This document shows positions 1 through 7,600 of a stretch of 10,884 nt of DNA, one piece after another. Location: assembly GCA_016789295.1 (NCBI GenBank), contig JAEUQL010000084.1, positions 1 to 10,884 of the forward strand, given 5' to 3'. The stretch comes from Blastocatellia bacterium. Its GTDB lineage: Bacteria; Acidobacteriota; Blastocatellia; Chloracidobacteriales; JADJPF01. The notes beneath the pieces are model-generated. The model was given only the letters and a program-made list of their open reading frames with translations, did not search any database and was not told the DNA's origin. The position numbers and the translations under genes are program-made. Each line of letters opens with the position of its first letter. Position 1 is the first letter of the stretch.

Positions 1-1682
1 GAGATAACAGACGAGTTCGTCGTGTAGATGCAATAACTTCTATAATTACTACTGTTGCAGGTGGTGGCAATCCTTTATCAGGAATAGGCGATGGAGGATC
101 AGCAACTTCTGCAAGGCTTTTTCTACCAACTGCCGTTGTTGTAGACACTCTGGGAAATCTTCTTATAGCAGATGCTGTTCACGGTCGCATTCGCTTTGTT
201 AACTTAAAGACTGGGATCATAAATAGCCTAGCAGGTGGAGGTAATCCAGAAGATGGTATAGGAGATGATAGACCTGCAACCGATGCAGCTATTGAGCCTA
301 TGGGTTTGGCAGTTGATGGAGTGGGAAACATTTTTATTGCCGATATGAGAAGTAAAACTGTCCGAGCTGTAAATGCTGAAGGGTTCATCACAAGAGTAGC
401 TGGCAATGGAGCAACAAACTTTGGTGGAGATGGTCAACTTGCAATAGCTGCTACACTCGATACACCAAATGCAGTAGCAATAGATAGATCTGGTAACATC
501 TACATTGAAGATGCAAATAATAGGCGTATTCGAAAAATCGATGCATCATCATTGTTGATTTCAACAGTTGCAGGAGGTGGTAATCCTCGTGATGGGCTTG
601 GTGATGGAGGTTCTCCAACAGATGCAAGCTTCAGTATCTTTGGTGCTATCATCTCTGGCCTCGTTTTAGATAAAGACAACAATATAATAATCTCTGACAT
701 ATTTAATGCAAGAGTACGTAAGATAGACTTTACTGGCAACCGTATTACAACTGTTGCTGGTAATGGACAGTTTTCATCAACTGGTGAATCTGTACCAGCA
801 ACCGAAGCTGCGATTGGTCGGCCAACAGGGCTTGCCTTTGATTCTCAAGCAAACCTCTATATAGCAGATACTTCAGAAAATCGGCCTGCTATAAGAAGAG
901 TTAGTGCAGCAGATAGTAGAATCCAAACGGTAGTTGGTGGAGGAAGCCGACAATCTGGCGATGGCCTGCCAGCAACGGCTGTAAGACTCAAAAGTGTTGC
1001 TTCTGTAGCAGTCGATCTAGATGGCAACATCTATGTTGTTGATCCTGCAGACAGTCGGGTTAGACGTGTAGACGCAAAGACAGGCATTATAGATGCTTAT
1101 GCAGGAGATGGTGGTTTCGGCTCTTCTGGTGATGGTGGATTAGCAAAAGATGCAAATTTATCGTTTCCAATAAGTGCAACTGTAGACTCTGCTGGAAATC
1201 TTTACATATCAGATATTGGTACTCAGAGTGTACGACGTGTTGATGCAAAGACTAGAATAATCACAACAGTTGCAGGAATAGGTGTGTCAGGTTATATAGG
1301 AGATGGCAGCATCGCAACTAGAGCAGCTCTTGCAGATCCGGCAGGTCTTGCAGTTGATTCTAATGGAAACCTCTATATAGCAGACTCTTCAAATGGAGCA
1401 ATAAGAGTAGTTAAAGGTATTGGACAACAACAGATAGACATTCGAATAAATAATGTCTCTTTCAATAAACCACAACTTCTGGTCAGTGGGGCTGGTTTTG
1501 GTAACAGTGGAGCCAGAGTACTTATCAATGGGCAAGATCTTAGTCCGTCTATAAGCTCTCAGAGTGATAGCTCAATCGTTGTCAAAGGCAATAAGAAAAA
1601 GCTCTTTCTCAAAAAAGGAGCAAATCAGATTACTGTAACAAATAGTAGTAACTCTTCGGCTAGTTTTGTTTTCAATTTCTAA
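1..1682 (+). CDS. NHL-repeat beta-propeller protein with C-terminal TIG-like domain (5' truncated)
   Basis: The frame is open from the first full codon at base 3 to the TAA at 1680-1682, about 559 residues, so the gene starts outside the window. The ATG at 300 lies inside a repeat and is not a real start. The protein is eight to nine copies of a 55-60 residue unit with the pattern G-L-A-V-D-x-x-G-N-L-Y-I-A-D, then R-V-R-R-V-D-A, then I-I-T-T-V-A-G-x-G and a G-D-G-G-x-A-T linker. This is the NHL repeat, which folds as beta-propeller blades. The last 80 or so residues (from about base 1440) look like an Ig-like TIG/IPT domain (L-L-V-S-G-A-G-F-G, then A-N-Q-I-T-V-T-N). Such proteins are usually exported and bind ligands or polymers; no enzymatic motif is visible and the signal peptide would be upstream. 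Substrate unknown. It converges with the VWA gene across 17 nt. Confidence 0.9.
   Translation, partial: DNRRVRRVDAITSIITTVAGGGNPLSGIGDGGSATSARLFLPTAVVVDTLGNLLIADAVHGRIRFVNLKTGIINSLAGGGNPEDGIGDDRPATDAAIEPMGLAVDGVGNIFIADMRSKTVRAVNAEGFITRVAGNGATNFGGDGQLAIAATLDTPNAVAIDRSGNIYIEDANNRRIRKIDASSLLISTVAGGGNPRDGLGDGGSPTDASFSIFGAIISGLVLDKDNNIIISDIFNARVRKIDFTGNRITTVAGNGQFSSTGESVPATEAAIGRPTGLAFDSQANLYIADTSENRPAIRRVSAADSRIQTVVGGGSRQSGDGLPATAVRLKSVASVAVDLDGNIYVVDPADSRVRRVDAKTGIIDAYAGDGGFGSSGDGGLAKDANLSFPISATVDSAGNLYISDIGTQSVRRVDAKTRIITTVAGIGVSGYIGDGSIATRAALADPAGLAVDSNGNLYIADSSNGAIRVVKGIGQQQIDIRINNVSFNKPQLLVSGAGFGNSGARVLINGQDLSPSISSQSDSSIVVKGNKKKLFLKKGANQITVTNSSNSSASFVFNF
3..1430 (+). repeat. Coding tandem repeats encoding NHL blades, period about 170 nt
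   Basis: The Y-I-A-D-type core recurs near bases 165, 340, 507, 690, 862, 1034, 1207 and 1376, a spacing of about 168-183 nt. A short partial unit precedes them at the left edge. The DNA copies are clearly diverged (for example GTTGCAGGTGGTGGCAATCC near 54 and GTTGCAGGAGGTGGTAATCC near 568), so they are old duplications under protein-level selection rather than recent identical repeats. Confidence 0.85.
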
Positions 1683-1694
1683 GAGTCTAGAAAT
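1675..1694. other. Perfect 7-bp hairpin across the convergent gene ends
   Basis: ATTTCTA (1675-1681) and TAGAAAT (1688-1694) are perfectly complementary with the 6-nt loop AGAGTC. The structure covers the TAA of the NHL gene and most of the 17-nt gap to the VWA gene. It is AT-rich and has no T-run after it on either strand, so it is not a textbook intrinsic terminator. It may be a weak bidirectional 3'-end structure or chance. Confidence 0.3.
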
Positions 1695-1699
1695 AACTC

Positions 1700-2587
1700 T
1701 CAATATCCTTGTCGGGCACGCACTCGCACGTTCTCTTTATTGACTTCAAGTGTGAGTTTGTGCCATTTTACTTCGTCCCGTTTTTCAGGGTAGAAGCCTA
1801 TTGTGTATTGTGAACGAAGTTCTACCGATATATCTACAATCTTCTCTGCTAAAGTTTGGCCTCCTATCGATTTTATATACTGTCCACCAGTTTTTTCAGC
1901 AAGATTTTTCATTATCTGGGCTGCACGAAGTTGTGATCCATCACGGCTTGCAGCAGCTTCGGCTATGTCTATTGTGTAAATAGTAACTCCAAGTTTTAAC
2001 GCAAGTTTAAGCGCATCTTCAGCAGATTTATAGCTTTTTGTATCTTCACCATCTGAAATGAGAATAACAGCTTTGCGTTGTTCTTGCCGGGTACTCAAAG
2101 CCTCTAAAGCTTCGTACATGCAGTCATATAGCCTTGTCTGTCCGTGTGCATCCATATCAAGAACTTTAGGCGATAGTTCACGCTCAGACGAAAACTCTTG
2201 TAACATCTCTACCGAAGTGTTGAAGCTATAGATAGATACAACATCATCTCCACGCAAATTGTCTGCAAATTGAGAAGCTGCTACACGAGCACGAGAGAGG
2301 CGTGTCTTCATACTGGTACTTGTGTCTATCAAAATAGCAGCAGCAAATGGTGTCTCTTCTGCAGCAAAGTGCGAGATCTCTCGTTTTACACCATCTTCTT
2401 TTAAAGTGAAATCTTTTACTTTGAGCTTTGACACATACCGCCCAGAATTGTCTACCACTGTTGCGTTTATCAGAACCAGGTCAGTTTCTATTTTGATAAC
2501 ATCGTCTTGACAAAGAGCTGTCGAAGCCAACCAATCTAAAGCGGCAAGAGAGAAGAAGAAGAGAAGGAGAGTAGTCAATTTTTTCAT
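1700..2587 (-). CDS. Secreted VWA-domain protein (VWFA-related Acidobacterial type)
   Basis: 295 residues, ATG at 2585-2587, TGA at 1700-1702. Residues 1-26 form a signal peptide (K-K, a Leu/Phe-rich core, then A-S-T-A-L-C before Q-D-D); the Cys is not in a good lipobox because Leu precedes it. Residues about 32-78 match the N-terminal strand block typical of this family (V-V-D-N-S-G-R-Y-V-S-K-L). The VWA domain follows, with a complete metal-binding MIDAS site: D88-T-S90-T-S92, T151 and D179 (S-D-G-E-D). The end (Y-T-I-G-F-Y-P, R-V-R-A-R-Q-G-Y) is the C-terminal signature of the Acidobacterial VWFA-related family. Such proteins are exported and probably bind protein partners through Mg2+; exact roles are unknown. 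It begins 3 nt after the stop of the upstream helical protein and lacks an obvious Shine-Dalgarno, so coupled translation is likely. Confidence 0.92.
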   Translation of the reverse strand: MKKLTTLLLFFFSLAALDWLASTALCQDDVIKIETDLVLINATVVDNSGRYVSKLKVKDFTLKEDGVKREISHFAAEETPFAAAILIDTSTSMKTRLSRARVAASQFADNLRGDDVVSIYSFNTSVEMLQEFSSERELSPKVLDMDAHGQTRLYDCMYEALEALSTRQEQRKAVILISDGEDTKSYKSAEDALKLALKLGVTIYTIDIAEAAASRDGSQLRAAQIMKNLAEKTGGQYIKSIGGQTLAEKIVDISVELRSQYTIGFYPEKRDEVKWHKLTLEVNKENVRVRARQGY

Positions 2588-2590
2588 AAT

Positions 2591-3097
2591 CTATTTGTGA
2601 CTTTTTCTAAGTGATTTTGTAATAGCTACCACTTCATTTGTCTGTTCAATAAGGGAGGCCGAAATCGAAAGTCTAGTAACTTTAGCAGTCTCTTTCATAA
2701 TTTCATCCGAGAGCTGCTCCAACCTTTCCAGGGCTTCTTTCCAATTTTGAGAAACAGTTGGGAGCTTGTCATCGTCTGGGTCATCCCCACCTTGCTCAGA
2801 TCTAATCTTTTTTGCAAGCTTTTCGATCTTCTCCAGCGTCTTCAGATGGTCTGAAGAGAGGCTATTTTGGCCAATAGCCGTCTTATTTAGGTGTTTTACA
2901 GTAGCATCAAGCTCAGTAGCTGTCTCTCCCATCTTCCTAACTTTGGCTTCATCTCGCTCAATTCTAGAACGGAAGACAAATTCCTCAAAGGATCTTGATG
3001 GATCTCTGGAAGTCTCTTTCTCTGATCTATTCTGTTGTGCATAAACTACTGAAGAAGAAACAAGTAGAAGAACTATAAATCTGAATAAATATTGCAT
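2591..3097 (-). CDS. Small secreted helical protein of unknown function
   Basis: 168 residues from the ATG at 3095-3097. An in-frame start at 3133 would add 12 residues in front of a good signal peptide and has no ribosome site, whereas the ATG at 3097 sits 6 nt after AAGGAAG. Residues 1-20 are a signal peptide ending V-V-Y-A-Q-Q, a likely signal peptidase I cut. The mature chain is charged and strongly helical: heptad-like stretches at about 38-100 (including H-L-K-T-L-E-K-I-E-K-L-A-K-K-I-R), an acidic break G-G-D-D-P-D-D-D near 103-110, then a second helical stretch to the C terminus (S-L-R-K-S-H-K). I recognise no named domain. Its coupling to the VWA gene (3-nt gap) suggests the two proteins act together in the periplasm or outside the cell; this is inferred from position only. 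Confidence 0.82.
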   Translation of the reverse strand: MQYLFRFIVLLLVSSSVVYAQQNRSEKETSRDPSRSFEEFVFRSRIERDEAKVRKMGETATELDATVKHLNKTAIGQNSLSSDHLKTLEKIEKLAKKIRSEQGGDDPDDDKLPTVSQNWKEALERLEQLSDEIMKETAKVTRLSISASLIEQTNEVVAITKSLRKSHK

Positions 3098-3103
3098 TGA
3101 ATA

Positions 3104-3110
3104 CTTCCTT
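3104..3110 (-). promoter_or_regulatory. Ribosome binding site AAGGAAG deciding the start at 3097
   Basis: Read on the minus strand, AAGGAAG lies 6 nt before the ATG at 3097. It is one of the best Shine-Dalgarno matches in the window and supports the shorter, signal-peptide-led form of the helical protein. Confidence 0.7.
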
Positions 3111-3135
3111 TTGGGAAAAAGTTGGAGCATCATTT

Positions 3136-3165
3136 AGTCTAGCACTGCACTAAAAGTACTAACAA
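3136..3165 (-). promoter_or_regulatory. Possible promoter of the helical protein-VWA pair
   Basis: On the minus strand TTGTTA (3165-3160) and TAGACT (3141-3136) are separated by 18 nt; each matches the sigma70 consensus at 4 of 6 positions. Transcription would begin near 3129, downstream of the upstream in-frame start at 3133 and before the ATG at 3097, which agrees with the chosen start. The match is modest and could be chance in AT-rich DNA. Confidence 0.3.
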
Positions 3166-3178
3166 GAAACAAAGTTCC

Positions 3179-3222
3179 AGTAAGAAGCATATAGACCGTC
3201 TAACGTTTTCATAGCTCTTACT
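3179..3222. other. Inverted repeats in the divergent intergenic region
   Basis: AGTAAGAAGC (3179-3188) pairs with GCTCTTACT (3214-3222) with one bulged A. Inside it lies a shorter palindrome, TAGAC-C-GTCTA (3192-3202). Both sit between the divergent helical-VWA pair and the MobB-like gene. The short palindrome is the kind of dyad a dimeric repressor could use; the long arms could form a stem in the leader of the plus-strand gene. No known riboswitch was recognised. I saw no other feature in the 161-base spacer beyond the possible minus promoter. Confidence 0.35.
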
Positions 3223-3258
3223 TTTATCCGTTATGAAGCACAGATAACCGGTTTTGTG

Positions 3259-3930
3259 ATGAAGTTACAGAAGATTCTGGTTGCTGGTTCATCGAGCAAC
3301 GCAGGCAAGACTGCAATGGTTGAGATCTTACTCAGGCAGCTTCCTGGCTGGGGAGGTCTTAAAGTCACAAGAGTTGAAGACCGGGGACCAATCTGCCCTC
3401 GTGGAGGTCAAGGGTGTGGCGTATGCGACTCTTTGCAGAAGGAGTTTGAAGTTATCACCCAAGCAGAAAGGCTATTTGTAGAAGGAACAGACACAGACAG
3501 GTATAAGAAAGCAGGTGCGGAGATGGTTGCTTGGGTGATTGCTCAGCCAGAAGCTTTAAGTGCTGCTTGGAGGGCTACCGAGCCATATTTTTCAGGAGTC
3601 GATGGAGTAGTTATTGAAAGCAGCTCTATTATTGCTCCAGAAGAGTCTGACCTATCTATATTGATCATCAATCCAAATGGGCAGAAGAGGTGGAAATCTT
3701 CTCTGTTCAAACTTCTACCCAAAGTCGATACTGTAATTTTTAACCTCGAAAAGGTGGTAGAAAGCCAACTTGAAAGTGTAGAATCTATAATTGCCGAATG
3801 TGTACAGATTCGAGGACGCAACGATCTGCTCTCGTTTAAAGATCTCAATGACAGCATTAATAACATCTCTTTAGGGGCAAAAATTTCTACTTTTCTAGCT
3901 CATAAAGACAGTAAAAAAAACTATTTCTAA
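3259..3930 (+). CDS. MobB/BioD-like P-loop NTPase with a Cys cluster
   Basis: 223 residues from ATG 3259; a GTG directly before it (3256) could also serve, and neither has a clear Shine-Dalgarno. The N terminus has a P-loop of the A-G-S-S-S-N-A-G-K17-T18 form, as in SIMIBI-class NTPases such as dethiobiotin synthetase, cobyric acid synthase and the molybdopterin-guanine dinucleotide protein MobB. Residues 75-87 (T-D-T-D-R-Y-K-K-A-G-A) resemble the D-x-x-R-x-x-x-A-G-A segment of MobB, and V-I-E-S-S-S near 118-123 resembles its switch-type strand. D157-T-V-I-F-N is a likely late core strand. Between the P-loop and the MobB-like segment sit C46, C53 and C56 (C-P-R-G-G-Q-G-C-G-V-C), possibly a metal or Fe-S site. 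No other cofactor-synthesis gene is in the window, so the substrate is open. An A8 run (3913-3920) lies in the last codons. Confidence 0.75.
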   Translation: MKLQKILVAGSSSNAGKTAMVEILLRQLPGWGGLKVTRVEDRGPICPRGGQGCGVCDSLQKEFEVITQAERLFVEGTDTDRYKKAGAEMVAWVIAQPEALSAAWRATEPYFSGVDGVVIESSSIIAPEESDLSILIINPNGQKRWKSSLFKLLPKVDTVIFNLEKVVESQLESVESIIAECVQIRGRNDLLSFKDLNDSINNISLGAKISTFLAHKDSKKNYF

Positions 3931-3955
3931 ATGTTCTCACCACAATCTTTTTACT

Positions 3956-3985
3956 TTGACTGTCTGGTTTTTAGCATATTAGAAT
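3956..3985 (+). promoter_or_regulatory. Sigma70-type promoter of the NYN-domain gene
   Basis: TTGACT (3956-3961, 5 of 6) and TAGAAT (3980-3985, 5 of 6) are 18 nt apart in the 92-base gap after the MobB-like gene. Transcription would start near 3991-3993, about 30 nt before the ATG at 4023, which is preceded by AGGA at 4011-4014. It indicates the NYN gene can be expressed independently of the gene before it. Confidence 0.6.
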
Positions 3986-4022
3986 AGGTGAGATTTAAGG
4001 CCGATTTAACAGGACTGTAAGT

Positions 4023-4643
4023 ATGTATAAGAATGAAGCTATTAGAGGACGTATAGCAATATTTATTGATGGTAACAATCTTTTCCACGCTGCTAGATCG
4101 GTAGGAGTAGAGATTGACTACGCAAAACTTTTAGATATTCTTCGAGGACAAGATACACTTCTTCGAGCTTTCTTTTACACAGGAGTCGATCAGAATGCAG
4201 AACGTCAACAAGGCTTTCTGCTCTGGATGCGACGAAATGGTTATCGAGTAGTTCAAAAAGAACTCAAAACATTTCCTGACGGAACAAAGAAAGCAAACCT
4301 TGATGTTGAGATAGCAGTAGATATGCTTTCTCTTGCAGACAAATATGACACTGCTATTCTGGTTAGTGGAGATGAAGATTTTGCATATGCAGTCAATGCT
4401 GTAGCCTACAAAGGTGTAAGAGTTGAAATAGCAGGATTTCGCTCAAACACTTCTCCAAGACTGATCGATGTAGCAGACAGATTTATTGAGCTTGACTCCA
4501 TGGTTCCTGACATATGTAAAGCAGAACGGCCTTACTCACTCAACTCAACTACAGGCCAGTTTCATACATTTAGAAGAGACTGGAGTAGCGACCGCACCAC
4601 ACAACCACTCAATGAAGATATGACACAACCTTATAAAGAATAG
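4023..4643 (+). CDS. NYN-domain (LabA/DUF88-type) putative ribonuclease
   Basis: 206 residues, ATG at 4023 with AGGA 8 nt upstream, TAG at 4641-4643. The NYN fold is a PIN-like metal-dependent nuclease domain, and the acidic motifs are all present: F-I-D16-G-N-N-L near the start, N-L-D94-V-E-I-A-V-D100 in the middle, and the strong L-V-S-G-D117-E-D119-F signature. The domain spans about residues 9-157; the last 45 residues are polar (T-S-S-D-R-T-T-Q) and look disordered, with no OST-HTH/LOTUS domain attached. It is therefore a stand-alone, cytoplasmic version; the RNA target is unknown. It has its own promoter, and its stop codon directly touches the stop of the opposing transglutaminase gene. 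Confidence 0.9.
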   Translation: MYKNEAIRGRIAIFIDGNNLFHAARSVGVEIDYAKLLDILRGQDTLLRAFFYTGVDQNAERQQGFLLWMRRNGYRVVQKELKTFPDGTKKANLDVEIAVDMLSLADKYDTAILVSGDEDFAYAVNAVAYKGVRVEIAGFRSNTSPRLIDVADRFIELDSMVPDICKAERPYSLNSTTGQFHTFRRDWSSDRTTQPLNEDMTQPYKE

Positions 4644-7600
4644 TTAAAAACGCAATTTCTGTTCTATTAAGTAGAAGTAGTCTCTTATATGTTCTTTTTG
4701 GAATGTTCTAAATCTTGTCAAGGTACTCATATTCTGAGCATCTTTGAGGCAGACTTGTGCAGTCAGTGCAATGTTTCTGTTTGTAGATCTAGAAAGCTCT
4801 TCTAGCAGCACTTGACGTTTTTTCGAGATTCCAAAAAATAGATTATTGGGATTTGCAAGCCAAAGTCTGCTAACAGCATATGTAGCTTCCTGAGCAACTG
4901 CAGGAGAAGCGTTTTCAATTATCCAAAGCATAGTTTCAAGATTATCATCACTAACAGCAAGCTTAACTATCTCCTCGTTCATTCTAAAAGAAGCAGCTAA
5001 GTTTTTGATGTTATTCTTTGCATTCTCTCGCCATATCACTGCAACACTTCCCTCTCCACTTACATTGTAGTAACGATCCATAGCTCTGGAAGCTTTCACC
5101 ATCATAGAACTACCTACAACACTTAGGTTGAAAGATCCAGACCTCAGCAAGTGATCAGCAAGTGATACTAGAAGAAACATCTCTTTTTCTGCTTCTTCTC
5201 TTTTTCCTTCATAGAGAAAAAGAAAGACTTTCCAGAGCATCAAGTCAGCATATGAAACAGTCAATAAATGGTCATATCTTGGTGTCAGTAGATATTCTGA
5301 AGCTATTTGATCTACAGAGAGTTCAAAAATATCAAACTGCTTCTGTGCTGCTACAGCCTCAAGAACTTTTAGCTCTTGAGACTCTGTCCACAAACGAACT
5401 TTAGCAAAGTCTGCTTCAGTCCAACGACGTATGTTTATATTTGATTCAAATGGAGATGGCCAGTAGGTTCGCACATTTTTCGTACTATTTTGTCTCAAAC
5501 CTTCCACCAAAATTAGCGCACCATTACTTGATCCAGCCCGAACCTTCTTTATTGACTCTTGAATAGAGTCTACTCGATTAATTGGGTCAAACTCCGCTAT
5601 ATGCCTAACTGAAAATGCAGAGTTATTTCTAAAAGAATATTCATTAAAAAGATAAAAGCTTGTAGCAAGAAAAACAACAACCAACACAGTTACAGCTATT
5701 TTACGTAAGAGCTTGCGCCACTCTACACTACTTTGTGCTAATGCCAATTCACCCGTGGGACGCCATAACTTGAGTTGTTTGAGCCAGATCTCGACTTCTG
5801 CGCGTTTTGCTACCTCCAGTTCTTTGCCACTGAACCTGACACGGTTGTATGTATCTGTTATGAAAACAACTTCTGGAATGTTTATCTCTTGAGCAAATTC
5901 TATCGGGGTTTGGCTTGGTTTTTTGCTGATTCCCCATCTGTTCAAAATTACTAGCATCTGGTTGTAGAAAAGTACTGCAGACTGTTGGGAGTTTTCTCTT
6001 ACTCTCCAACGCAAAAACGGAAGCAAGAGAAGTCTACCAAGATGACTTTGTAGAAAAGTAGAAGGTGACTGCTGCCAGTTCTGTGCAAGTTTTCTCAAAT
6101 GCCAACCAACTGCTAGCAAGGGTAGTAGAAGCGGAAACAAGATCCACCAACTAAAACTAGAACTTACCAACTCACCAGCAGAAAGTGTGGAGAGTTTGGA
6201 GTAGAAAGAGACTACATATTTTCTAAACTTGGAACTGTAGTCTGCAATCAATGTCTTGTATCTAGCAGCATACATCTGAAAAGTTGCAGCAATATAGCTC
6301 TGTCTTTGAGAATCATAAGTCACTACATAATCAAGCCATATCATTCTAAGAGCATCTAGATACTTAGAAAAACTTCCTGCAATAGCATTGCTATAGTTGC
6401 TAAGACCTGCTGGCGGAGTGGGGTCAAACTCTATCCACTGATCCGCTTCTGGAAAATATACTTCTACCCAGGAGTGTGCATCTGACTGCCTAACAATAAA
6501 AACATTACCTACTTCATTATACTCGCCCGCTTGAAATCCGTTGACTAATCTAGCCGCAACACCACTACTTCTGAGTAGTATTGTCATTGCTGTAGCAAAA
6601 TATTCACAGTGCCCTTCTCGAATGTTGAAGAGAAAATCTACCAGTGGATCTGGTTCTGAAGTACGCCGCAAGTCGAGTGTGTATGGGTAGTTCTTCTTGA
6701 GGTAGCTCTCTACTGCAATTGCTTTGTCTAGGCGTGTTGGAGCATTACGTGTGATCTCTTTTGCTAGACTTACAATTTTAGTGTCTATGTCTGCTGGAAG
6801 TTGTAGGTAGCGATCTTTGATCTCATCACTATACTCTTTCTCATCTTGCCTCAACTCTTCTTCAGTTGGTTTGTACAGATCGGAGTATGCTACATAGGTT
6901 ATCTGCCTGAACGAATGGTCTGCAGTGGTAAAAGTTCCAGCCCTATTTTTGTAGAGCACAGGCAACTTTTCATCAAAAGTTATTGGGTTGCTTGCAGCAA
7001 AAACTACAGAACTATTTATGGGTTCAATATAAAAAGTCTGTTCTATTACAGGAGATGTTTCTTTTTTTCGCTCCCCTACTTGATAGAAACCATCTGCACC
7101 ACGTGTAACCGATTCACGTCTGGCTCTAGGCTCTCGCCAACTCTTCCCATTGTAACTACTTAGAGTAACGCCTCTCCACCTTACAGGTAGAGCAACTGTT
7201 TCAGTTACTGGCTTTACCCGCACGTGCATTACAACTTGAGTATTCTTCTTCACATTCGCTACATCTCCAATATCAACAACGTCTGAAAAGCCGGTAACCG
7301 AAACCATAGTTGCACTAAAGCTAGTTGCCATCAAACCAGAATTGAAGCGAGGAATAAGAAGAAAGATAGGAGTTGCAATAGCACCTATCAGTAGAACCAT
7401 AGCAAAAGTTATAGCTACCATATAACCGATTCTACGAATGGGTACTACCCGGCCAAGGCGATTTAAAAACCTCTCGTCATTTGGTATGTAAACTTCGACA
7501 CTGCTGCGCCTGATCTCGAAGGCTTCTAGTGTAGCTAGTGCTGTGACGAGAAAAATAGAAAGCATAACAATAAAAGCTACATCTATTGTCAATGTGGCAG

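Noticed and set aside
3..1430. Regularly spaced repeats considered as a CRISPR-like array
   Set aside because: The period is about 170 nt, the copies are diverged, and they encode NHL blades in one open frame.
1675..1694. Hairpin between convergent genes as an intrinsic terminator
   Set aside because: AT-rich 7-bp stem without a T-run on either strand; listed only as a weak structure.
3098..3133. Longer 180-residue form of the helical protein starting at 3133
   Set aside because: It adds 12 residues before a good signal peptide, lacks a ribosome site, and the AAGGAAG at 3104-3110 clearly serves the ATG at 3097.
3913..3920. A8 run as a programmed frameshift site in the MobB-like gene
   Set aside because: It lies five codons before the stop, so slippage would change only the last few residues, and no stimulatory structure follows.
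5162..5404. Plus-strand open frame within the transglutaminase C-terminal extension
   Set aside because: Antisense shadow; the minus-strand frame is continuous with the rest of the protein and shows ordinary amino acid composition.
6846..7163. Plus-strand open frame of 105 codons inside the transglutaminase gene
   Set aside because: It is antisense to a conserved protein, has Cys/Phe/Tyr-rich noise composition and no ribosome site; a shadow of the real gene.
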